From Thermincola carboxydiphila (GTDB lineage: Bacteria > Bacillota > Thermincolia > Thermincolales > UBA2595), in NCBI GenBank assembly GCA_016841725.1, contig JAENYP010000003.1, forward strand, positions 124,001-188,000: a stretch of 64,000 nt of DNA, in the 5' to 3' direction. The position numbers and the translations under genes are program-made. Position 1 is the stretch's first letter; each line of letters begins with the position of its first letter. Positions 8,855 to 15,321 of the stretch are shown here, piece after piece. The notes under the pieces are model-generated. The model did no database searches. It was not told where the DNA came from and worked only from the letters and a program-made list of their open reading frames with translations.

Positions 8855-11155
8855 TTGGGGAAACTTTTTTTATACGGAATATTTCACGCAAATCTACAGT
8901 TTTCCGGTATACCGGAAGAGCAATATCCCCTGATTTTAGACAGGTGTTACTGGCCTATACTGGAACTATGCCGGGACCTGCCAATCAAGCTGGGCCTAGA
9001 ATTTCCCGCATTCACCCTTGAAACAATAGCCGGTATGGACCCAAGTTTTATCGACGCTCTGAAATCCTTAATTGAGGGGAAAAAATGTGAGTTAATAGGT
9101 TCGGGTTACTCACAAAACATTTATCCTTTAATACCTGCTCAGGTAAACAATTATAACGCGGTCTTAGGTAATGGAAAATACTGGCACATACTAGGCGTAA
9201 AACCGTCTGTAGCATATGTGAACGAACAGGTATATGCATCCGGTTTGACTGAGTTATACCTTAAGAACGGCTATAAGAGTATTTTTGTAGACTGGGATAA
9301 TACAAGCATGGCCTGCCCCCTTCCCCAAGAGCTCCGGTATGCTCCTCAAATGATAGAACATGGCCAGGGAAGCAAACTCCAGGTAATTTGGAACAGCTTT
9401 ATCTCTTTTCAGAGATTTCAACGATACATTCATGGGGACTTATCTCTGGAACAATATATTGAATATTTATTGTCACACTGGAAGGCTGGAGAAAACCGTT
9501 CTTTTCCTTTTTACGGTTCTGATTGGGAAATTTTTGATTACCGCCCGGGTAATCCGGACTATTTTCACATCTCTTATAACGGAGAAGAAATCTGTAGGTT
9601 TAAAAATATGCTGGAAGCAATAATTTCCGAGGAACGTTTTTCTTTGCTGACACCCAGTGAAGTGACAGGAGTATTTCCTGAAGGGGAAACAATAAACGTA
9701 GTTTCACCTGAGTACCCGCTTCCCTGTAAAAAGCAGGTCAAGTATAATGTTACCCGCTGGGCTGTTTGCGGCAGGGAAAATACTAAGAAGAACACTCAAT
9801 GCTACAGGTTAATGCATAACCTGCAGAACTTAAGCGCTCTGGATAAGTTTGCGTCTGTTGGGGTATTGGGTGTGGATGAACTGGATAAAAGCTGGCGTGA
9901 CCTTTGTTACCTCTGGGGCAGCGATTTTCGTACCTTTACAACTGAGGAAAAAGAGGATAGGTTTCATAATCTTATGGGATACAATTTAGAAAAGGCGGAC
10001 CGTTTACGGCAGAGTTTAATTGATAAAATCACATGTACGGATGGCTTTTTACTACTAAACCCTTTGGAAGAAGACTGGGACAAAGTCCCCTTTGCCTTTG
10101 AACTGAAATTCAAACCGGGACAGGTTCGATACCCTTTTGCAGTAAATATAGACTGTAAAAAGGTTTTGCATCAGGTAGAGAACATTGAATATTATAAGGA
10201 CGGGAGCGTACGTAAAGCCGCTTTGGTTGTGTGTCCTGAAATTCCTGCCATGGGGCTGGGAAAAGGACAGATAGTACCTTTAGACAAGGTTGAGGAGTCC
10301 CCTAATGTCACTTTTGCCGAGTATACTATCGAAACGCCTGTCGTAAAAGCTGAATTTAATATAACAAGAGGACTTGCCATAAAGTCATTAACATTTCCAC
10401 AGATTAATAATCTGCCTCTTGTAGGGACACTATCACATGAGTTTTATGATCAGGTAGATTTATCTACAGACCAGTACACGGGACATGTAATTATTGACGA
10501 TCATCAGTTAGGTAAAGTAACGGACCTAAATAAGGCAGATACTCTGTTACCCGATAATTTAGCTAGGTATCCTATCCGGATACCCGTTAAGGCTAAAATT
10601 AAATTACCGGTTGGCCAGCTGTGGAAAACCGTATTTGTCTACGTTGACGAACCAAGGATTGATTTAAGCTATCATTTTAGATTGCAGGATTTGCATCCCC
10701 AATCCTTTAGAATGGGTATGCTTACAGTAAACCCACAGGCTTTTGATGCAGGCAACCTTAGATATGTTACTGCAAACGGTGGTAATGATATTGAAACTTT
10801 TCAGTTAAGCTCACAGAATATTAACCAGGAGTCCTCTGTAGACCCCAGGTTTTCCACGAGCCATTGTCTCGGCTCTACGGAGGGATGGGTAAGTGTTGGG
10901 GATGATGAAAAGTCTGTAGCATCCATTACCCATAAAAGTGGGATGTATTCTGTGCCTCTATTAAGTTATAAAAAAACGAAAGAGTCTTTTTATCTCAGAC
11001 TTTATAATTCAATTAGTGAAAAAGATGAAACCAGTTCTCAGTTTTGGCGAGGACATATTAAATTTGATGTTAGTTTTTATGGCCATAAAAAAGAAGACCA
11101 AAAAATCAGAAGGGTCAGCGAAATGATTAACAGAGGATTAATTTTAATTTCATAA
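8855..11155 (+). CDS. GH57-like glycoside hydrolase/deacetylase superfamily protein
   Basis: About 766 residues from TTG 8855, which lies 11 nt after GGAG; a GTG at 8831 would sit inside the dead epimerase reading. The first 300 residues look like the (beta/alpha)7 barrel of GH57/GH38-type enzymes: FHANLQFSGIPEEQYP near the start, LGLEFPAFTLETI near 45, CELIGSGYSQNIYPLIP near 80, VNEQVYAS near 125 with a candidate catalytic Glu, and FYGSDWEIFDYRP near 225 with a candidate acidic residue. The C-terminal half is beta-rich, as in accessory domains of these hydrolases. No signal peptide, so likely cytosolic. It lies between the glycan cluster and fliS; trimming or recycling of the glycan is an inference. 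Confidence 0.65.
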   Translation: MGKLFLYGIFHANLQFSGIPEEQYPLILDRCYWPILELCRDLPIKLGLEFPAFTLETIAGMDPSFIDALKSLIEGKKCELIGSGYSQNIYPLIPAQVNNYNAVLGNGKYWHILGVKPSVAYVNEQVYASGLTELYLKNGYKSIFVDWDNTSMACPLPQELRYAPQMIEHGQGSKLQVIWNSFISFQRFQRYIHGDLSLEQYIEYLLSHWKAGENRSFPFYGSDWEIFDYRPGNPDYFHISYNGEEICRFKNMLEAIISEERFSLLTPSEVTGVFPEGETINVVSPEYPLPCKKQVKYNVTRWAVCGRENTKKNTQCYRLMHNLQNLSALDKFASVGVLGVDELDKSWRDLCYLWGSDFRTFTTEEKEDRFHNLMGYNLEKADRLRQSLIDKITCTDGFLLLNPLEEDWDKVPFAFELKFKPGQVRYPFAVNIDCKKVLHQVENIEYYKDGSVRKAALVVCPEIPAMGLGKGQIVPLDKVEESPNVTFAEYTIETPVVKAEFNITRGLAIKSLTFPQINNLPLVGTLSHEFYDQVDLSTDQYTGHVIIDDHQLGKVTDLNKADTLLPDNLARYPIRIPVKAKIKLPVGQLWKTVFVYVDEPRIDLSYHFRLQDLHPQSFRMGMLTVNPQAFDAGNLRYVTANGGNDIETFQLSSQNINQESSVDPRFSTSHCLGSTEGWVSVGDDEKSVASITHKSGMYSVPLLSYKKTKESFYLRLYNSISEKDETSSQFWRGHIKFDVSFYGHKKEDQKIRRVSEMINRGLILIS

Positions 11156-11202
11156 AAACGAATTTTTCGAATGACTAAAAAGGTATAGGAGTGAGGACTG
11201 TG

Positions 11203-11229
11203 TAAAGAAATTATTTGAATCTACGATAA
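11203..11229 (+). promoter_or_regulatory. SigD (sigma-28)-type promoter of fliS
   Basis: TAAA at 11203-11206, a 15-base spacer, and TACGATAA at 11222-11229, against the flagellar sigma consensus TAAA-N15-GCCGATAT. Lies 75 bases before the fliS start. Class III flagellar genes, including filament chaperones, are normally read from such promoters. Confidence 0.7.
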
Positions 11230-11304
11230 TAAGTTTGGACAGGTAACTTTATTAAGGCTTTGATGCTTTAAAAAAATAATGAGTCAAAAGAAGGTGGAGT
11301 TTTA

Positions 11305-11721
11305 ATGCAGGCTAATCCTTACAATACCTACAAACAGACATCGGTGGAAACTGCCAGTCCTGAACGCCTGGTCATTATGCTTTATGATGGGGCCCTTAAA
11401 TTTCTGCGGATTGCTAAAGAAGCTATGGAGTATAAGAACATAGAAGAAGGAAATAGATATATCTGCAAAACCCAGGATATTATTAACGAATTTATTATCA
11501 GCCTTGACATGAATACAGGTGAAATTGCCTTTAACCTGCGCAATATTTATGATTTTTGGAACAGAATGCTCATTGAAGCAAACATAAAAAAGGACCCCGT
11601 TCTGATTGAACAAGTCATGGAACAGGTACAGGAAATGCGTGACGCGTGGGTAGAAGCTGCTCTTAAATATAAGTCGGGTCAGCCAACAACGGCTGCGGGT
11701 GGTGTGAATATTGAAGGTTAA
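11305..11721 (+). CDS. fliS: flagellar export chaperone FliS
   Basis: 138 residues, usual length for FliS. Begins with MQANPYNTYKQTSVETASPERLVIML in spirit of the family: the YNTYKQ and SPERLVIMLYDGALKF motifs at residues 7-12 and 20-35 are diagnostic. FliS is a cytoplasmic helical bundle that binds the C-terminus of flagellin and keeps it from polymerising before export. Ribosome-binding site AAGGTGGAG precedes the ATG. It follows the glycan cluster and overlaps the next gene, and a SigD-like promoter lies at 11203. Confidence 0.96.
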   Translation: MQANPYNTYKQTSVETASPERLVIMLYDGALKFLRIAKEAMEYKNIEEGNRYICKTQDIINEFIISLDMNTGEIAFNLRNIYDFWNRMLIEANIKKDPVLIEQVMEQVQEMRDAWVEAALKYKSGQPTTAAGGVNIEG

Positions 11722-12256
11722 AAATCTGAACAATCATATTCAGCATATTGTCACCGGCTTTAAGCAACAGGGCCAGTTGTACGTAAAACTGCTCCAAATG
11801 TCACAAAAGCTGGGGAAAACGCTTGCCGAAGAGTCGGCCAAAGCTGCTGACGGCGATATTGCCGACACCTCCGAAACTCTGTCTGTACACATTACTGAGA
11901 TAATGTCTGACAGAAGACTGATTATAAAAGATATTGCCAAATTGGAAGAGGATATTCGACCACACAAGGAAGCTGTAATGAATATTTTACACCTAAAAGA
12001 ATTTAATCTAGACAAGGTTCAAGACTTAATTAATGCTGACCTGAGAAAAGAGTTTTTTGAACAAAAACGAGTGATAGAAAAAATGATTAAAGAGATTATT
12101 GAAATTGATCATGATAACCAGACGACTATGGAAAACAGGATGCAGGATGTAGCGGCAGAGCTGAAAAAGATAAAGCAGCACCACCAGATTCAGAAGACAT
12201 ATCTTGACAGGCCGGAAAAATTCCCGGAACCCCGTTTTCTTGACAGCAAGAAATAA
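11711..12256 (+). CDS. FlgN/FliT-like flagellar chaperone candidate
   Basis: 181 residues from a TTG at 11711, overlapping the end of fliS by 11 bp. Almost entirely helical and charged, with heptad-like stretches (LYVKLLQMSQKLGKTL, DRRLIIKDIAKLEEDI, KRVIEKMIKEIIEID) and no membrane segment. This profile and position immediately after fliS fit a FlgN- or FliT-type chaperone for hook-associated or cap proteins, but no family-specific motif is visible, so the assignment rests mainly on context. The upstream RBS lies inside the fliS coding sequence. Confidence 0.6.
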   Translation: MKVKNLNNHIQHIVTGFKQQGQLYVKLLQMSQKLGKTLAEESAKAADGDIADTSETLSVHITEIMSDRRLIIKDIAKLEEDIRPHKEAVMNILHLKEFNLDKVQDLINADLRKEFFEQKRVIEKMIKEIIEIDHDNQTTMENRMQDVAAELKKIKQHHQIQKTYLDRPEKFPEPRFLDSKK

Positions 12257-12314
12257 GAAAATGCAGAAAAACTTTATATTACCCGGAAAAATACTCCCTA
12301 TTTACGGAAAATTA

Positions 12315-12343
12315 TTGCAAAATACCTAAACTGAATATATAAT
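12315..12343 (+). promoter_or_regulatory. sigma-A promoter of the zinc-ribbon gene
   Basis: TTGCAA at 12315-12320, exactly 17 bases, then TATAAT at 12338-12343. Transcription would begin near 12350, just before the structured leader at 12355. Confidence 0.6.
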
Positions 12344-12354
12344 TGACTCATAAT

Positions 12355-12426
12355 CCAACCTGCAACTGAGGCCTCCTTCTTAGGTGGCAAACGGGATCCA
12401 GGTTGAATCACCTAAGAAGTGGGAGG
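12355..12426 (+). promoter_or_regulatory. structured 5' leader that can hide the ribosome-binding site
   Basis: CTTCTTAGGTG (12376-12386) and CACCTAAGAAG (12409-12419) form a perfect 11-bp stem. The flanking CCTC (12372-12375) can pair with GAGG (12423-12426) inside the Shine-Dalgarno GGGAGG of the zinc-ribbon gene. A second pairing, CAACCTG (12356-12362) with CAGGTTG (12399-12405), uses the loop of the first, so a pseudoknot or a switch is possible. Sits between promoter and start codon. Confidence 0.6.
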
Positions 12427-12433
12427 TTCTATT

Positions 12434-12715
12434 ATGTCATTCGAAGACAAGACACTGGTATGTAAAGAATGTGGCAATGAATTTATATTCACTGCCGGGG
12501 AACAGGAGTTTTATGCCGAGAAGGGTTTTGAAAACGAGCCCCAGAGGTGTAAAACCTGTCGCTCCAACAGGCGTTCCGGAGGCAGGAACAACGGAAGGCC
12601 CAGGGAGATGCACACCGTCGTATGTGCTGATTGTGGAGCAGAAACTCAGGTACCTTTTGTGCCAAGGAATGACAGACCGGTTTACTGCCGTGACTGCTTT
12701 GAAAGCAGAAGATAA
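12434..12715 (+). CDS. zinc-ribbon domain protein (zf-trcl type)
   Basis: 93 residues from ATG 12434, 7 nt after GGGAGG; an in-frame upstream start at 12419 would fall in the leader stem. Two CxxC pairs form an N-terminal ribbon (CKECGNEF and CKTCRSNRR), with the AGEQEFYAEKGFENEPQRC spacing typical of the probable zinc-ribbon domain family. A Gly/Arg/Asn-rich linker (residues 40-55) leads to a second ribbon, CADCGAETQVPF plus CRDCF. The basic linker suggests nucleic-acid contact. The family is common in Clostridia with no firm function. Next gene downstream encodes a cold-shock protein but has its own promoter. Confidence 0.85.
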   Translation: MSFEDKTLVCKECGNEFIFTAGEQEFYAEKGFENEPQRCKTCRSNRRSGGRNNGRPREMHTVVCADCGAETQVPFVPRNDRPVYCRDCFESRR

Positions 12716-12727
12716 ACAGAATTGTCG

Positions 12728-12751
12728 ATAACCCGGAGAAATCCGGGTTAT
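12728..12751 (+). terminator. intrinsic terminator-like hairpin after zinc-ribbon gene
   Basis: ATAACCCGGA (12728-12737), loop GAAA, TCCGGGTTAT (12742-12751), a perfect 10-bp stem with a GNRA-like loop; the tail is TTAATTAT rather than a pure T run. Confidence 0.7.
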
Positions 12752-12845
12752 TTAATTATCTGAAGAAATTATTCGCAGCAAAACCGGCGGTCGCTTTTCG
12801 ACAAATAGACCAGGCAAATTTGACAAAATTTTCGGATTCACAAAA

Positions 12846-12922
12846 TTATCCCCAGTTGAACCCCTGATTTTAATACTTATTAACAGGCTTATCCACATTA
12901 TCCCCAGACAAAAGTATTCACA
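12846..12922 (+). other. cluster of DnaA-box-like nonamers in a 350-base gap
   Basis: The gap 12752-13102 has no gene. It holds a perfect DnaA box TTATCCACA at 12889-12897, TTATCCCCA at 12846-12854 and 12898-12906 (one mismatch each), and GTATTCACA at 12914-12922 (one mismatch), all in one orientation within 77 bases of AT-rich DNA. No dnaA, dnaN or oriC neighbours are present, so a replication origin is unlikely; a DnaA titration or regulatory site is possible. Sequence match only. Confidence 0.45.
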
Positions 12923-13018
12923 GGCGGGTTTTGTAATAGTAATTTTTCGACATTTACTTTTTGGATTTTTGTGGCTTTATATGGCAAAATTATGAATCTG
13001 ATAGAAATTTTCTACGTA

Positions 13019-13047
13019 TTGACAAAATTTAGCTGCTATGTTAGGAT
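13019..13047 (+). promoter_or_regulatory. promoter of the cold-shock gene
   Basis: TTGACA at 13019-13024, 17 bases, TAGGAT at 13042-13047. It leaves a 5' leader of about 48 bases before ATG 13103. Confidence 0.5.
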
Positions 13048-13102
13048 GAAGTAGTGGGTTTACCTAGGCTCACTGATATATTTTTTAGGGGGAATGTAAA
13101 GA

Positions 13103-13300
13103 ATGTTGGGTAAAGTAAAATGGTTCAATCAGGAAAAAGGATTCGGCTTTATTGAAAGGGAAGACGGAGGAGATGTATTTGTACACTTTTCCGCCATCCA
13201 GGAAGAAGGATTTAAAACCTTGGCTGAAGGTCAGAGTGTTGAATTCGAAATCGTGGAAGGTGCTCGTGGGCCTCAGGCTGCCAATGTTGTAAAACTGTAA
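13103..13300 (+). CDS. cold-shock protein, CspA family
   Basis: 65 residues, the full length of a single cold-shock OB-fold domain. Both RNA-binding motifs are intact: RNP1 KGFGFI at 13-18 and RNP2 VFVHF at 26-30. Opens with MLGKVKWFN, typical for the family, and ends PQAANVVKL. Binds single-stranded RNA and DNA and melts RNA structure. ATG 13103 follows a TTAGGGGGAATG ribosome-binding site. Own promoter at 13019 and strong terminator at 13325, so monocistronic. Confidence 0.95.
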   Translation: MLGKVKWFNQEKGFGFIEREDGGDVFVHFSAIQEEGFKTLAEGQSVEFEIVEGARGPQAANVVKL

Positions 13301-13324
13301 ATTAGTACAATCCAAGCGAATTCA

Positions 13325-13352
13325 CCCCAGGGATCGATTCCCTGGGGTTTTT
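13325..13352 (+). terminator. intrinsic terminator of the cold-shock gene
   Basis: CCCCAGGGA (13325-13333) pairs with TCCCTGGGG (13339-13347) across a 5-base loop and is followed by TTTTT. Confidence 0.9.
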
Positions 13353-13522
13353 AAGTGGCTTTAGGCGGAAGGCAATACATGGATAAAAATAATAATTACC
13401 CTTTAAAAGGGGAATGGCAAAGATATTTCCAAAGTATACAGAATATTTGCCGCTACAGGAAGGATTTTTGCCCATATTAAGGGAATAATAATAAAGAAAG
13501 TGACCGAAAGGAGTGGCCATTT
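13353..13522 (+). promoter_or_regulatory. structured leader of the HPF gene
   Basis: 170 bases between the csp terminator and hpf. Contains a small CCCTTT/AAAGGGG hairpin (about 13401-13415) and a longer one formed by GGCAAAGATATT and AATATTTGCC (about 13418-13454) around a purine-rich loop. A large RNA motif called raiA is known upstream of raiA/hpf genes in Firmicutes; whether this leader is one cannot be decided by eye. Confidence 0.3.
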
Positions 13523-14041
13523 ATGAAGATCATTGTCAGGGGAAAGAATATTGAAGTTACTAATGCTTTAAAAGATTATGTCGAAAGAAAACTTGTAAAA
13601 CTAGAAAAATACCTTGATCTGTCCGAGGCACAGGTTACTTTGGTAGTTGTGAAAGATACCCACAAGGTGGAAGTTACCATACCTGTTAATGGAATGATTC
13701 TTAGAGGGGAAGAGGCAACCGGTGATATGTATGCTTCGGTTGACTTGGTTATTGAGAAACTTGAGAAACAGATCAACAAGTATAAGGGCAAGCTGAGCAA
13801 AAAGATCAGGGTCGAAGGCAAAGCCGCCCCTGCCGCTGCTGACAACGAGAGCTTTGAGGAACCTTTTATCAAGAAGACCAAGAGGTTTGCTGTTAAGCCA
13901 ATGCCGGTAGAGGAAGCGGTCATGCAAATGAACCTGCTGGGTCACAGTTTCTTCGTTTTTTCCAATGCAGAGACTGAAGAAGTGAATGTGTTGTATAAAA
14001 GGAAGGATGGAAATTATGGCTTAATTGAGCCAGAGTTCTAA
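13523..14041 (+). CDS. hpf: ribosome hibernation-promoting factor, long form
   Basis: 172 residues, the length of long HPF. The N-terminal S30AE/RaiA domain (residues 1-95) has MKIIVRGKNIEVTNALKDYVE and the K-K-rich stretch KYKGKLSKKIR; the C-terminal dimerisation domain (about 115-172) shows VKPMPVEEAVMQMNLLGHSF and the NVLYKRKDGNYGLIEPEF end. It binds the decoding region of the 30S subunit and pairs two ribosomes into 100S dimers during slow growth. GAAAGGAGTGG ribosome-binding site precedes the ATG; terminator follows at 14067. Confidence 0.96.
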   Translation: MKIIVRGKNIEVTNALKDYVERKLVKLEKYLDLSEAQVTLVVVKDTHKVEVTIPVNGMILRGEEATGDMYASVDLVIEKLEKQINKYKGKLSKKIRVEGKAAPAAADNESFEEPFIKKTKRFAVKPMPVEEAVMQMNLLGHSFFVFSNAETEEVNVLYKRKDGNYGLIEPEF

Positions 14042-14066
14042 AAATTATTAATATATTAAATGACAA

Positions 14067-14100
14067 AAAGGGCTCACCTTTCACAGGTGGGTCCTTTAAT
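14067..14100 (+). terminator. intrinsic terminator of hpf
   Basis: AAAGGGCTCACCT (14067-14079) pairs with AGGTGGGTCCTTT (14085-14097) with two G-U pairs and a 5-base loop. Confidence 0.8.
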
Positions 14101-14328
14101 GTTGTCAGACAGTTGTGAAGGGAGCGGCCAAGAACTCTTGAATCACTAAGATGTTGGGCAATTTAAACAAAAAAATATAAATTAACAGAATTTCGGAAAA
14201 ATTTTATATTATTTTGTATAAGAAAAAGAAGGAAAAACTGCTTAAAAGTAGAAAATAGAAATATAAATTTTCAGAACTTGGTACTGAATGCAGTTATAAA
14301 AAAATTAGAAAGAAACGCGGGGGTTTTT

Positions 14329-14985
14329 ATGGCACCAGACAGGTACGTCGAAGGTAAGCTTACTGATTATGAGGACATTATCAGGCAGATAAAAGACGTC
14401 ATTTCCGCGCGAATTGTAACAGATGAGGCCGGTGACATTGCCGAAATACATGTGCTCTCTGGGTCCAGCCGGAGTCCCAAACAGATAGTGCGGGATATTG
14501 AATCGGCTTTCATGGCTCAGTTCGGAATCAGTATTGACCATAAAAAAGTAAGTGTTGCTCAGATGCAGGATGATGAAGGCCCTGGACCCATGCAGGAAGT
14601 AAGGCCTAAACTGGTTGCTGTGACCGTTAGTTCGGGAGGCAGGAAGACTGAGGCCAAGGTTGAGCTTGAAATTGGCGGCGAAATGTATGGCGGCATTGCA
14701 TCAGGGCCAAGCACGGCAAATAATAAACTCAGAGTTATCGCACAGGCTACTGTTTTTGCTATAGAAAGCTATATGAAGGGAACCTGCAATATGGTGACAG
14801 AGGATATTACGCGTTTTTTGCTTGCCGGAAGGGATGCTGTTGCAGTTTCGATTTCCCTGATAACAAATGTGGGAGAAGAGAGGTTGATTGGCTCAGCATT
14901 TCTTAATCATGATGAAAGGGAAGCAGCCGTCAAAGCAACTCTTGCCGCTATTAACAGGCGGATGGCGCTGCTGCTTAATGATTGA
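14329..14985 (+). CDS. conserved protein of unknown function
   Basis: 218 residues from ATG 14329, which has GCGGGGG upstream; a TTG at 14278 would add 17 weak residues. Two apparent alpha/beta halves. Residues 1-75 carry VTDEAGDIAEIHVLSGSSRSPKQIVRDIESAF-type sequence with charged beta-alpha pattern, and residues 95-218 carry a VTVSSGGRKTEAKVELEIG segment that loosely recalls the regulatory (dimer) domain of 2-isopropylmalate synthase, then IAQATVFAIESYM. No catalytic motif or membrane span. Stands alone between hpf and the HD-GYP genes. I do not recognise a characterised family. Confidence 0.75.
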   Translation: MAPDRYVEGKLTDYEDIIRQIKDVISARIVTDEAGDIAEIHVLSGSSRSPKQIVRDIESAFMAQFGISIDHKKVSVAQMQDDEGPGPMQEVRPKLVAVTVSSGGRKTEAKVELEIGGEMYGGIASGPSTANNKLRVIAQATVFAIESYMKGTCNMVTEDITRFLLAGRDAVAVSISLITNVGEERLIGSAFLNHDEREAAVKATLAAINRRMALLLND

Positions 14986-15012
14986 TACCCAAATAGTAAT
15001 GTTATTTTAAAG

Positions 15013-15294
15013 GACCGACAGAGGCCAGATCTTTGTTTTGAAATTGTTTTTCGGTAAAGTATGACCAGAAAAAAAGTGCAACATACGAGCGGAACCACCC
15101 GAGCGGAAGTCCAGATACCGGCTGGTACATAGCGGTTACCGGTTGAGTCAGAGACGGAACGGGGGGTTACTTTACATGAAAGCAACTTTGGTTAAGATCG
15201 CTATGGCTATTGTTACTTTAGTTTTAGCAGGTGGTGCAGGTTGGAAACTGTAGAAAATGATCTGCCATTTCACTTAGAGTAACAACTGTCGGTC
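15013..15294 (+). other. gap with long-range inverted repeat and possible structured RNA
   Basis: GACCGACAG (15013-15021) and CTGTCGGTC (15286-15294) are perfect 9-base complements bracketing this gap. Inside, CCGG-CT-GGTA and TACC-GG around 15117-15141 form a small hairpin just upstream of the tiny gene at 15176. The T-rich TTATTTTTTT after the right arm could end a transcript. Overall meaning unknown. Confidence 0.35.
15176..15253 (+). CDS. 25-residue hydrophobic peptide
   Basis: Short ORF: starts MKATLVKIAMAIVTLVLAGG and ends AGWKL. A strong GGGGGG ribosome-binding site lies 9 nt upstream of the ATG. Two lysines at the N-terminus followed by about 17 hydrophobic residues predict a single membrane helix (N-in), or the stub of a signal peptide. 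It precedes two membrane HD-GYP genes by 68 bp. Could be a membrane-protein regulator or a leader peptide. Supported by RBS and composition only. Confidence 0.45.
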   Translation: MKATLVKIAMAIVTLVLAGGAGWKL

Positions 15295-15321
15295 TCTTAT
15301 TTTTTTAAGGTGGTCTTATTT

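Noticed and set aside
12384-12731. 115-residue ORF overlapping the zinc-ribbon gene in another frame
   Set aside because: The zinc ribbon has paired CxxC motifs, a ribosome-binding site and the leader; this frame has none.
12752-13102. Chromosome replication origin
   Set aside because: DnaA-box-like sites exist, but no dnaA, dnaN or AT-rich unwinding element with typical neighbours is nearby.
15090-15175. c-di-GMP-I riboswitch before the HD-GYP genes
   Set aside because: A GGTAGCGG-like stretch appears, but the conserved GCAAAC and the tetraloop-receptor parts are missing.
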